Assembly: GCA_900549645.1 (NCBI GenBank)
Contig: URPD01000043.1
Span: forward strand, 1-16,953
DNA length: 16,953 nucleotides
Origin: an uncultured Eubacteriales bacterium
GTDB taxonomy: Bacteria; Bacillota; Clostridia; Oscillospirales; Oscillospiraceae
Reading direction: 5' to 3'
In this document: piece by piece, positions 1-6,733 of the stretch
How positions within the stretch are numbered: position 1 is the stretch's first letter
Layout: every line of letters starts with the position of its first letter
Position numbers and translations under genes: made by a program
The notes under the pieces: generated by a model
Seen by the model: the letters and a program-made list of their open reading frames with translations, nothing else
Told to the model about the DNA's origin: nothing
Database searches by the model: none

Positions 1-70
1 TGCTTGAACAATTTGCGCTAAAAATATTTGTCTAACTTTTCGGGGTCACTTCAAAACTGCATGGCGTTTT

Positions 71-460
71 TTATGACAATCTGCTTCGCTTGCCGTCGGC
101 GGGCGGGATGTACCCGTAGGCGATGTTGGGGTTTATCTTTTGCAGCTCCGCATGGATGCGGTCAATGTCCTCTTCTTTGTTGAAGATGAGGTTTGCAAAC
201 TCCTTGCCGTCGTGCACAAGAATGAGACGGTAGTAATAATAAGCGGGGCTGTCGTCCGGCTGGCACTCGCTTATGCGGGTGAAAGTACGGTCGATGTAAT
301 CGTACGGGACGCAATACTTAACGCCGAGGTCGCGGTAATACATGCACAGCTTGCCGAGACGGACGCGGCCTATCGGCTCCGCCGCATTATAATCGTCGAT
401 ATGCTCCTGATCGCTTATGCGCCTCTTGTCAACGCCCTTGAATTTCAGCCTGCCGAACAA
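71..460 (-). CDS. Conserved-looking hypothetical protein, 129 aa
   Basis: Unrecognised cytoplasmic protein with no signal peptide or membrane segment. It is rich in Tyr and charged residues, for example the run DDSPAYYYYRLILVHDGKEF around residues 69-88, and ends in a basic tail (GKRSRLS). The alternating hydrophobic pattern suggests a small beta-rich domain, perhaps PH-like, but that is only an impression. The first codon appears to be TTG at 460-458, preceded by GGTGGAG four bases upstream; the next Met is at residue 40, which would remove a third of the protein. The gene overlaps the 3' end of the upstream PAP2 gene by 16 bp in another frame, so the two are probably co-transcribed and translationally coupled. 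Nothing in the sequence indicates a biochemical role. That it is a real gene is supported by the overlap, strand and codon use; the start is less certain. Confidence 0.7.
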   Translation of the reverse strand: MFGRLKFKGVDKRRISDQEHIDDYNAAEPIGRVRLGKLCMYYRDLGVKYCVPYDYIDRTFTRISECQPDDSPAYYYYRLILVHDGKEFANLIFNKEEDIDRIHAELQKINPNIAYGYIPPADGKRSRLS

Positions 461-1089
461 TGCGCTCCACCGCCCTTTTTCTGAAAAATATTTTTATCAT
501 AGAACTTTTCGGGCAGCTTGCGGGAGAGAATGGTGCCGAGAACGCCGGCGATGATGCCGACGATGATGCCGGCCAGCACGTCTGACGGGAAGTGGACTAC
601 AAGATATATGCGGGCAAGCCCCATGAGTATCGCAAAGATGTACGCCGTCCAGCTCACGCGCTTATCGCCGACCATGAATACTGCGGTCATCGTCGCAAAG
701 GCGGCTGTGGTGTGCCCGGAGGGGAAACTCTTGTCACTCTCGACGTTCTGCCCGACCAGCAGCCAGAACTGATAGAAAATGCCGTTCTCGTCCGCATAAG
801 GGCGCGGCCTCGCTATGAGCACCTTGAGGATGCAGTTTGTGAATATCGCCCCGATGGCGACGCCGAAGAGCATGGCCGTACCGAAACGGCGGGTCTTTTT
901 GAAAAGCATCAGCGCGATGGACAGCAGGACGAGGATGATGCCGTCATGGCCTAGAAACGAGATGAACTCGAAAAACGGCGTGAAGAAATCGCCAGCCCAG
1001 AGATAGAGATTATGTACTGCGGTAGTTATGCTCTGGTCGAAACCCGCAAACACGGTGTTGATCCAGAGCGCAGCTGCGGAAGCTTGCAT
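445..1089 (-). CDS. PAP2-family membrane phosphatase (undecaprenyl-diphosphatase/lipid phosphatase type)
   Basis: Integral membrane phosphatase of the PAP2/haloperoxidase superfamily. Members dephosphorylate lipid pyrophosphates such as undecaprenyl-PP or phosphatidate at the outer face of the membrane. With the start at 1089 the protein has 214 residues and all three signature motifs: KVLIARPRP (residues 89-97), PSGH (123-126) and ARIYLVVHFPSD (159-170), which contains the conserved R160, H166 and D170. About five hydrophobic segments surround them. An open frame continues upstream to 1227, but the ATG at 1089 has an AAAGGA ribosome binding site and the extra N-terminal residues would be highly basic and unlike the family, so 1089 is preferred. 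Those upstream codons lie inside the MITE-like element at 1123-1400. The exact substrate cannot be told from sequence. The next gene (71-460) overlaps its stop. Confidence 0.93.
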   Translation of the reverse strand: MQASAAALWINTVFAGFDQSITTAVHNLYLWAGDFFTPFFEFISFLGHDGIILVLLSIALMLFKKTRRFGTAMLFGVAIGAIFTNCILKVLIARPRPYADENGIFYQFWLLVGQNVESDKSFPSGHTTAAFATMTAVFMVGDKRVSWTAYIFAILMGLARIYLVVHFPSDVLAGIIVGIIAGVLGTILSRKLPEKFYDKNIFQKKGGGAHCSAG

Positions 1090-1122
1090 GAAAACAGTCC
1101 TTTCAGTTTTATTGACTGATAC

Positions 1123-1148
1123 TAGTATCAGTTGACGAGGGCAGACAC
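1123..1148. repeat. Left terminal inverted repeat of the MITE-like element
   Basis: Reads TAGTATCAGTTGA followed by CGAGGGCAGACAC. The reverse complement of 1375-1400 gives TAGTATCAGTTGA followed by TAAGGGCAAACAC, so only three of 26 positions differ. The bases just outside (1115-1122, ACTGATAC) mirror the repeat tip and create an 18-bp perfect palindrome at 1115-1132. Confidence 0.75.
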
Positions 1149-1263
1149 GCCTGACAGTGCGTCTTTCCGGCGCTTTTTGCTCTTTTCGTCTTGAAGGGCG
1201 GCAGCCCGTCTGCGTCTCAAAAAGCAAAAATCACTCGAAAATCCATCCCTGTCAGGTGCGAAG

Positions 1264-1375
1264 CAGTTTTGACGGAGCAGAAATGTGGCCAGACGATGAA
1301 AAGGCCGCAGAGAATACTTGCTGTATTGTCAAGGGCTTTGAAGAAGTATGGACGCATTTCTGCCCGTCAAAACCG
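1264..1375. repeat. Internal inverted repeat pair of the MITE-like element
   Basis: The arm at 1264-1287 (CAGTTTTGACGG then AGCAGAAATGTG) is complementary to the arm at 1353-1375 (CGCATTTCTGCC then CGTCAAAACCG), with one bulged A and two non-Watson-Crick positions. Transcribed from either strand it would form a stem of more than 20 pairs enclosing about 65 nt. Confidence 0.65.
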
Positions 1376-1400
1376 TGTTTGCCCTTATCAACTGATACTA
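1375..1400. repeat. Right terminal inverted repeat of the MITE-like element
   Basis: Reads GTGTTTGCCCTTA then TCAACTGATACTA, the inverted partner of 1123-1148 (23/26 identical). It ends in TA, matching the TA at the left end. Confidence 0.75.
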
Positions 1401-1489
1401 TCATACCACATAGACAAACAAGCGTCCACTTAAAATTTGCATAATTGCCCGTTTTATACACAAAATACCTGCGGATTGGAGGTATGACC

Positions 1490-2389
1490 ATGAAACGATT
1501 CATTGCATCCGCGGTGGCGCTGTTAATGCTTCTGACAGGGCTGATCGCACTTGAGCCTGAGGCCGAGGCCGCGGGCAGCGCGCCGGTTGCGGCAAACCTA
1601 GAGCTTACGACATACCGCGGAGTATCGGTCGGCGGGCAGTTGGCGGCGTACGACACGGACGGCGGCGAGCTGAGCTTCGAGATAACCACGCCGCCTGTAA
1701 AGGGGACTATCGAGCTTTCCGACGGCGGCAGCTTTATCTATACTCCCGCTGATGGTAAGAAAGGGCGCGACTATTTCGGCTATAAGGCGATAGACTCCGA
1801 GGGCAACCGCTCGCAGGAGGCGACCGCAATAATCCGCATTGAGAAGCAGAAAAAGAGCATCGAATACGCGGACATGTCCGGGCGCGCGGAGGAATACGCC
1901 GCCCTGCGCCTTGCGGAAACAGGCGTGTTCACCGGCGAGAAGCTGGGGGAGCGGTACTGCTTTTACCCTGAGCGGGAGCTGAGCCGCGGCGAATTTCTGA
2001 GCATGTGTATGCTCGCGGCAGGGGAGGATGCGTTCCCGAGTGTGCTGTCCACCGGCTTCGGCGACGATGCGTCAATCCCGGCGTGGATGAAGGGCTATGT
2101 GACGAGCGCCGTGATGTGCGGCGTGATAGACACCGCGGCGGAGAACGGGAACTTCTCCGCGCAGGAGACGATATCCGGCGGGGACGCGGCGCTGATCCTG
2201 AACGCCGCGATGGCGTATCAGGATGTGTCATATATAAAGCTGAACGCCGAAATGGATGAGGAGCTGGCTCAGGCCTGCGCGAATCTAATCGCCTACGGCG
2301 TAGTGGAGAAAAATTTCCTCCCCGGCGAAAAAATGACGCGCGCCGAGGCCGCCGTGCTTCTCGCGGCAGCGCTGGACGGCGCGGCGTAA
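1490..2389 (+). CDS. Secreted protein with cadherin/Ig-like domain and SLH-like repeats
   Basis: Exported, probably cell-surface protein of 299 residues. It starts with a signal peptide (MKRF, a hydrophobic core, then a probable cut after the AEA near residues 25-27). Residues about 31-117 form a beta-rich domain resembling bacterial Ig/cadherin-like modules (AAYDTDGGELSFEI, SFIYTPADGKKGRDYFGYKA). Residues about 130-299 resemble S-layer-homology repeats: ELSRGEFLSMCMLAAG, FGDDASIPAWMKGYVTSAV and EKMTRAEAAVLLAAALDG have the expected R-x-E and paired-helix patterns, though the first and middle units are divergent. SLH repeats normally bind pyruvylated wall polysaccharide. ATG at 1484 and an upstream in-frame ATG at 1445 are possible, but GGAGG at 1478-1482 is ideally spaced only for 1490. 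The gene is monocistronic, ending at a strong terminator. Its function beyond surface attachment is unknown. Confidence 0.82.
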   Translation: MKRFIASAVALLMLLTGLIALEPEAEAAGSAPVAANLELTTYRGVSVGGQLAAYDTDGGELSFEITTPPVKGTIELSDGGSFIYTPADGKKGRDYFGYKAIDSEGNRSQEATAIIRIEKQKKSIEYADMSGRAEEYAALRLAETGVFTGEKLGERYCFYPERELSRGEFLSMCMLAAGEDAFPSVLSTGFGDDASIPAWMKGYVTSAVMCGVIDTAAENGNFSAQETISGGDAALILNAAMAYQDVSYIKLNAEMDEELAQACANLIAYGVVEKNFLPGEKMTRAEAAVLLAAALDGAA

Positions 2390-2404
2390 TAACGGATATA
2401 ATTT

Positions 2405-2432
2405 ATGCGGGATTCAGCCATCCCGCATTTTT
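2405..2432 (+). terminator. Rho-independent terminator after the SLH gene
   Basis: Perfect 9-bp stem ATGCGGGAT / ATCCCGCAT with a 6-nt loop (TCAGCC) followed by TTTTT. It lies 15 bp after the SLH stop and just before the convergent gene that ends at 2441; it may act weakly in the other direction. Confidence 0.88.
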
Positions 2433-2440
2433 GATATTAT

Positions 2441-2884
2441 TTATTTGCGAACAATGCCGTGCATGAAGCCGTCGAGCGCGGCGGTGTGTATGTCCCCGGC
2501 AATAATTTTCCCGTCAATAATATATATAGTAATTATAACGCTCTCGCCGCAGTCGGGGTAATTCGTCAGCAGGTAGCTGTACTGTTCACATTGCTTCCCG
2601 CAGTATGCCTCCAGATCAAAGCCCTGCTCTTTTTGCATACGGTTATACTCCGCCATTATCCCGTCAAAGCTTTCGGGAATGATAACGCTGTGAAACTCCT
2701 CGGTGGAGGAATCTATCTCCCAACCCAGATTTTTCAGGAACTTTTCGCGGTCGGCCAACGTCGTAAAACATGTGCGGCTGTCGACCCGCCACTTGATAAG
2801 TATGAGCGCCAGCAGCAAAAAAGCCACCCCGGCGACTATAAGCAGCGCTTTTTTGCGTGTAAAGACTGAACTTTTTGTGAACAT
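2441..2884 (-). CDS. Membrane-anchored DUF4830-type protein
   Basis: Small protein of 147 residues with an N-terminal signal-anchor (RKKALLIVAGVAFLLLALIL) and an extracytoplasmic domain. Recognisable elements are REKFLKNLGWEID, VIIPESFDGIMAEYNRMQKE, GFDLEAYCGK, SYLLTNYPD and the ending GKIIAGDIHTAALDGFMHG, which I recognise as the pattern of the DUF4830 family common in Clostridia. Its molecular role is unknown. A GTG at 2893 and ATG at 2890 are alternative starts, but the GAGG at 2893-2896 would overlap or crowd them, whereas it sits 8 nt upstream of the ATG at 2884. The gene converges on the SLH gene and is divergent from the pseudouridine synthase; the 90-bp gap between the divergent genes holds the pseudouridine synthase promoter. 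Family identification is from memory of the pattern, not a search. Confidence 0.8.
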   Translation of the reverse strand: MFTKSSVFTRKKALLIVAGVAFLLLALILIKWRVDSRTCFTTLADREKFLKNLGWEIDSSTEEFHSVIIPESFDGIMAEYNRMQKEQGFDLEAYCGKQCEQYSYLLTNYPDCGESVIITIYIIDGKIIAGDIHTAALDGFMHGIVRK

Positions 2885-2908
2885 CTCCATCACCTCGCTT
2901 ATATGCTA

Positions 2909-2937
2909 TTCAAAAAGAGCGCGGTGTATGTTATAAT
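2909..2937 (+). promoter_or_regulatory. Sigma-A-type promoter for the pseudouridine synthase gene
   Basis: TTCAAA (2909-2914), exactly 17 bp, then a perfect TATAAT (2932-2937), 37 bp upstream of the start codon. The gene's ribosome binding site GGGAGGA follows at 2964-2970. Confidence 0.75.
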
Positions 2938-2974
2938 GCGTGGCATATGATTTATTGAATTTCGGGAGGATGCT

Positions 2975-3694
2975 ATGCCTCTGATGCGATTGGATAAGCT
3001 TCTGTCGGAGCTTGGCGAGGCCTCGCGCAAGGAGCTGCGGCAGATAATAAAGAGCGGGCGCGTGCTGGTAAACGGCGCGGCGGTCAACGCCCCTGAACAT
3101 AAGCTCGACCCGGAGCGGGACACGGTAGTCCTTGACGGCAAGCCACTAAGCTATGTGAAGTTTCGCTATTTCATGCTTGATAAGCCGCCCGGCGTCCTCA
3201 GCGCCACCGAGGACAGGCGGCAGAAAACGGTTCTCGACCTGCTCCCGCCGGAACTGCGGGCGCTCGACCTGTTCCCGGTAGGCCGCCTTGATAAGGATAC
3301 GAGCGGGCTTTTGCTGCTTACAAATGATGGTGATTTTGCTCATCGCGTTATTTCGCCGAAATCCGAGGTGGAAAAACTGTATTATGCTAAGGTAGACGGC
3401 GTTCCGGACGAGAACGACGCCGCGGCTTTTGCGGAGGGCATAGTTCTCGGCGACGGGACGGAGTGCCTGCCGGCAAAGCTTGAGCCGCTGGGCGGAGGGG
3501 AATGTCTCGTAACTGTCATGGAGGGGAAGTACCATCAGGTGAAGCGGATGCTTGCCTCACGCGGGAAACCGGTGCTCGAACTGCGGCGTCTGGCGGTCGG
3601 CGGATTGGCGCTCGACGCGGCGTCGGAGCCGGGGCAGTGGCGCGAACTGGGCGAAGACGATTTGTGCAGTGTGTTTTTGGGCAGAAAGCAGTAA
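2975..3694 (+). CDS. rsuA: RsuA-family 16S rRNA pseudouridine synthase
   Basis: Catalyses uridine to pseudouridine isomerisation in rRNA; RsuA proper modifies U516 of 16S rRNA during small-subunit assembly. The 239-residue protein has an N-terminal S4 RNA-binding domain (MRLDKLLSELGEASRKEL, residues 4-21, then IIKSGRVLVNG) and the catalytic domain with the motif GRLDKDTSGLLLLTNDG, where D106 is the expected catalytic aspartate. The C-terminal EGKYHQVKRML motif is the usual RsuA/RluB/RluE/RluF signature. Length matches RsuA (about 230-240 aa), whereas RluB and RluF are normally longer. It has its own promoter and no partner in an operon. The exact target nucleotide is inferred from family and length, so the symbol is provisional. 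Confidence 0.9.
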   Translation: MPLMRLDKLLSELGEASRKELRQIIKSGRVLVNGAAVNAPEHKLDPERDTVVLDGKPLSYVKFRYFMLDKPPGVLSATEDRRQKTVLDLLPPELRALDLFPVGRLDKDTSGLLLLTNDGDFAHRVISPKSEVEKLYYAKVDGVPDENDAAAFAEGIVLGDGTECLPAKLEPLGGGECLVTVMEGKYHQVKRMLASRGKPVLELRRLAVGGLALDAASEPGQWRELGEDDLCSVFLGRKQ

Positions 3695-3775
3695 AAACTG
3701 CCTGTAATTTCAACGTTTTTTGAGCGTATAGGAGACAAAAGAAAAAAAGTTCACAAAAAATCTTGACGATTTCTA

Positions 3776-3804
3776 TTGAAAATCACATAAAATGGAGTTA
3801 TTAT
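3776..3804 (+). promoter_or_regulatory. Probable promoter for the CdaR-type regulator gene
   Basis: TTGAAA (3776-3781), 17 bp, TATTAT (3799-3804), in an AT-rich stretch 59 bp before the start codon. An overlapping alternative uses TTGACG (3763-3768) with TAAAAT (3788-3793) at 19-bp spacing. No convincing terminator is seen between the upstream gene end (3694) and this promoter apart from a 5-bp GCAGT/ACTGC hairpin at 3688-3701. Confidence 0.55.
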
Positions 3805-3863
3805 ATATAAACAGATAATGCGGGAGTATGGCAAATTGGCCATAACGCAGAGGAGGCAGATTT

Positions 3864-4958
3864 ATGTCAAGTAGAATCTTCCAGAATGTGATTATTCAGA
3901 TGAAGGACGCCATCGACAGAACTATCGGCGTAGTGGACGATCAGGGCTTTATCATAGCTTGCAGCGAACTGTCAATGATAGGCTCGCGGCTTGACGAATT
4001 CCATGTATATGAGATGGAGGCGTCCGAGCAGCCCGTGTCCATAGGCAGCAGAACCTTCTGCCCGCTGCTTTCGAACGGTTCAAGATTTGACTTTACCTCT
4101 TTTGTGGACGGCAGCGACTCCGTTGCGAGGACGCTCTGCGCCGTCGCGGCAGTAGCCTTCAACGAGGCTAAGAGCAATTACGAGGAGAAGCACAACAAGG
4201 CCGCCTTCGTAAAGAACATTATCTCCGACAATATCCTCCCCGGCGACGTCTATGTCCGCGCGAAGGAGCTGCATTTCGTCACGGACGAGCCGCGCAGCGT
4301 CCTGCTCGTGCGCCAGATGGAAACTTCCGATGTCGCCGCGATCGAGACGATACAGAAGCTCTTCCCCGATAAGCAGCAGGACTTTGTCCTCAGCATCAAT
4401 GAGTCCGACATCGTCATCGTCAAGGCGCTCCCCTCGGCAGAATGCCCTGAGGTTATTGCAAGCACAGCGGCACTTATCGAAAAGACTCTGCTTGACGAGC
4501 TTGGCATCAAGTGCGTTATAGGCATCAGCACGAACGCGCATCATCTGCGCGAGCTGGCGGATCGCTATAAGGAGGCGCAGGTCGCCATCGAGGTCGGCCG
4601 CGTGTTTGAAAGCGAAAAGACCATCATCAATTACGAAAGCCTCGGCCTTGGCCGCATAATCTATCAGCTCCCGACGACTCTGTGCGAAATGTTCCTCAAC
4701 GAGGTCTTCAAGAAGAACCCGATCGAGACGCTGGACGAGGATACGCTGGAGACCATCAACAAGTTCTTTGAAAATAACCTCAACGTTTCCGAAACCTCCC
4801 GCAAGCTCTATGTGCACAGAAACACTCTGGTGTACCGTCTTGAGAAGATAAAGAAGATCACCGGGCTTGACCTCAGAGAGTTTGACCACGCGATAGTCTT
4901 CAAGGTGGCCATGATGGTCAAGATGTATCTCGACTCCCTCAACAACAGCAAGTATTGA
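3864..4958 (+). CDS. CdaR/PucR-family transcriptional regulator
   Basis: Predicted cytoplasmic DNA-binding regulator, 364 residues. The N-terminal part (about 4-130) resembles the sugar-diacid recognition domain: AIDRTIGVVDDQGFIIACSE followed by SMIGSRLDE. The middle (about 215-290) fits the degenerate GGDEF-like segment of this family (IGISTNAHHLRELADRYKEA, ESLGLGRIIYQLP). The C-terminus (about 297-360) is the helix-turn-helix: FFENNLNVSETSRKLYVHRN then TLVYRLEKIKKITGLD, characteristic of CdaR/PucR proteins. Family members respond to small metabolites such as glucarate, purine breakdown products or amino acids, but no metabolic gene lies next to this one. Its neighbour is the ftsEX cluster, 181 bp downstream on the same strand. 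Start supported by GAGGAGG eight bases upstream. Ligand and targets unknown. Confidence 0.85.
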   Translation: MSSRIFQNVIIQMKDAIDRTIGVVDDQGFIIACSELSMIGSRLDEFHVYEMEASEQPVSIGSRTFCPLLSNGSRFDFTSFVDGSDSVARTLCAVAAVAFNEAKSNYEEKHNKAAFVKNIISDNILPGDVYVRAKELHFVTDEPRSVLLVRQMETSDVAAIETIQKLFPDKQQDFVLSINESDIVIVKALPSAECPEVIASTAALIEKTLLDELGIKCVIGISTNAHHLRELADRYKEAQVAIEVGRVFESEKTIINYESLGLGRIIYQLPTTLCEMFLNEVFKKNPIETLDEDTLETINKFFENNLNVSETSRKLYVHRNTLVYRLEKIKKITGLDLREFDHAIVFKVAMMVKMYLDSLNNSKY

Positions 4959-5139
4959 TTCCCGCCGCGTTCGACGGCAATTGCCTCTCACGAGGCTTTA
5001 CATATATTTATAAACGAAAAACACATGAGGCCGCCGGCACAACGGCGGTATCCGCGGCGCCTTGACCCGATCCTGACTGCCGCATGAGGATCGCGGTGTG
5101 CCTGCGCGCGGATAGAGCGGCAGATTGGAGTAAGAGTTT

Positions 5140-5832
5140 ATGGTTCAAATGAACGATGTGAGAAAGATCTACGACAGCAGCGGGACTCTCGCGCTCGACG
5201 GCGTAGATCTGACCATCAACGAAGGTGAGTTCGTGTTCCTTGTCGGCCCCTCCGGCTCCGGCAAGACTACCATTATAAAATTGCTCACCGGAGAGATCCA
5301 GCCCACCGAGGGCACCGTCATCGTCAATGACTTTGACCTCGGCAAGCTGAAGCGGCGCAAACTGCCCAAGATGCGCAGAACGCTGGGCATTATCTTTCAG
5401 GATTTCCGCCTGATTGATAACATGAACGTGTATGATAACGTGGCGTTTGCGATGCGTGTCGTCGGCGCGTCGGCGAAGGAGATCAAAAAGCGTGTGCCGT
5501 ACGTGCTTGAGCTGGTCGGCCTTGAAGGCCGCGAGAAGCGCCTCCCGCAGGAGCTTTCCGGCGGCGAGCAGCAGCGTGTGGCCATCGCCCGTGCGCTGGT
5601 CAACAGCCCGCGCATGATAATCGCGGACGAGCCTACCGGCAACCTTGACCCGGTGCGCTCTCTGGAGCTTATGCTCCTTCTGGAAAAGATAAACGAGATG
5701 GGAACTACTATTCTTGTAGTCACCCATGAGAAGGAACTGGTCAACGCATTTTCCAAGCGTGTCATAACCATTGACGGCGGCCATGTGATCAGTGACGGAA
5801 TGGACGGGTATTACAGCTATGAGATTGAATAG
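5140..5832 (+). CDS. ftsE: Cell-division ABC transporter ATP-binding protein FtsE
   Basis: Cytoplasmic ATPase of the FtsEX complex, which uses ATP to transmit a conformational signal through FtsX to extracellular peptidoglycan hydrolases. The 230-residue protein carries Walker A GPSGSGKTT (36-44), Q-loop Q87, the ABC signature LSGGEQQRVAIARAL (139-153), Walker B MIIADEP (159-165, catalytic E164), the FtsE-typical PTGNLDP and the H-loop H196. Length is normal for FtsE. GGAG at 5127-5130 is 9 nt before the ATG. ftsX starts inside the last codons of this gene, so translation is coupled. The 181-bp leader has a GC-rich hairpin-prone stretch (CCGCCG/CGGCGG near 5030-5050), with no clear promoter recognised. 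Assignment as FtsE rather than a LolD/MacB-type ATPase is secured by the ftsX partner. Confidence 0.96.
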   Translation: MVQMNDVRKIYDSSGTLALDGVDLTINEGEFVFLVGPSGSGKTTIIKLLTGEIQPTEGTVIVNDFDLGKLKRRKLPKMRRTLGIIFQDFRLIDNMNVYDNVAFAMRVVGASAKEIKKRVPYVLELVGLEGREKRLPQELSGGEQQRVAIARALVNSPRMIIADEPTGNLDPVRSLELMLLLEKINEMGTTILVVTHEKELVNAFSKRVITIDGGHVISDGMDGYYSYEIE

Positions 5833-6706
5833 ATGCGGCTATCTTATCCGCGAAGGCTTCCGCAGCATAGGAACGCACGGATTCATGTCCTTCGCCTCGG
5901 TAACTATTATAATGGCCTGCCTTATAATCATGGGCAGCGTGTCGCTGCTCTCCGTCAATATTGACGCTCTTATAAAAGACCTTGAGAACGAGAACGAGGT
6001 CGTCGCTTTCGTCGATGAAAACATCGAGGACGAAGAGCAGGCCAAGGCCATCGGCACGGCGATAGAAGCGCTCCCGAACGTCATGGACGCGGAGTTTGTC
6101 AGCCGTGACACCGCGATGAACAACTTTATGAGCAACTATGACGACAATATGATGGTCGGCATAGACGCGACGGTTTTCAAACACCGTTTTGTTATCCACC
6201 TCAACGACATCTCGCTCATGGCGCAGACGCAGAATGAGCTGAAGAATATCGACGGCATCGTGAAGGTCAGAGCGCATCTTGACTATGCGAAGGCTTTCGT
6301 GACGATAAGGAATATTGTCAGCGTGGTTTCGCTTATCCTTATTGTTATCCTTGTCTTTGTCTCCGTGTTCATCATGTCGAACACCATAAAGCTTGCCACC
6401 TTCGGCCGACGCGAGGAGATCGCAATAATGAAGATGGTCGGAGCGAGCAACGGATTTATCCGTCTCCCGTTTATCGTCGAGGGTCTTGTCCTCGGTATGC
6501 TCGGCGGCGGCCTTGCGTTCCTCGCGGAGTGGGGACTCTATAATCTTGTCACCGGCAAGATCGTCACCTCGCTCACCGGCAGCCTCATCAGCGTCATCCC
6601 GTTCAGCTCCGTGTCTCTCACGGTGTTCATAGTCTATATGGCGACCGGCATCCTTGTCGGCGCGTTCGGCGGCGTTAACGCTATAAAGAATTATCTGAAG
6701 GTTTGA
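5819..6706 (+). CDS. ftsX: Cell-division membrane protein FtsX
   Basis: Four-helix membrane subunit of FtsEX. With the start at 5819 (MRLNRCGYLIREGFRSIGTH) it has 295 residues, typical of Gram-positive FtsX. TM1 is near 22-46. A large extracytoplasmic loop (about 47-160) is the expected docking site for the hydrolase coiled coil. TM2 is near 163-188 (IVSVVSLILIVILVFVSVFI), TM3 near 218-240 and TM4 near 264-286. The cytoplasmic ATPase-contact segment reads RREEIAIMKMVGASNGFIR, a strong FtsX signature. The start overlaps the end of ftsE by 14 bp; the longer frame from 5792 is disfavoured because it adds a non-hydrophobic extension not seen in the family. The first hydrolase gene follows 27 bp later, the standard partner arrangement. 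Confidence 0.96.
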   Translation: MRLNRCGYLIREGFRSIGTHGFMSFASVTIIMACLIIMGSVSLLSVNIDALIKDLENENEVVAFVDENIEDEEQAKAIGTAIEALPNVMDAEFVSRDTAMNNFMSNYDDNMMVGIDATVFKHRFVIHLNDISLMAQTQNELKNIDGIVKVRAHLDYAKAFVTIRNIVSVVSLILIVILVFVSVFIMSNTIKLATFGRREEIAIMKMVGASNGFIRLPFIVEGLVLGMLGGGLAFLAEWGLYNLVTGKIVTSLTGSLISVIPFSSVSLTVFIVYMATGILVGAFGGVNAIKNYLKV

Positions 6707-6733
6707 TTTGCCCTTTTCTCGGAAGGAGAATTA

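Larger units (their letters stand above)
1123..1400. mobile_element. MITE-like non-autonomous element, 278 bp
   Basis: Non-coding segment bounded by 26-bp imperfect terminal inverted repeats (1123-1148 and 1375-1400) that match at 23 of 26 positions. The outermost bases are TA on each side followed by GTATCAG at the left and CTGATAC at the right, the pattern expected from a TA target duplication as in IS630/Tc1-mariner-type transposition. A second, internal inverted repeat (1264-1287 with 1353-1375) would let the right part fold into a long hairpin. No open frame inside resembles a transposase. It lies between the divergent PAP2 and Ig/SLH genes. Repeat structure is seen directly; classification as a MITE is inference, since no second genomic copy is available here. 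Confidence 0.6.

Noticed and set aside
1157..1444. Open frames of 80-95 codons across the MITE-like region
   Set aside because: No start signals, no domain resemblance, and the bases are accounted for by inverted repeats.
4080..4991. 303-codon open frame antisense to the CdaR-type gene
   Set aside because: Shadow frame with no motif; the sense gene has clear HTH and ribosome binding site.
4959..5139. Riboswitch or T-box leader before ftsE
   Set aside because: There is GC-rich hairpin potential, but no conserved riboswitch core or T-box sequence and no terminator/antiterminator pair could be identified.
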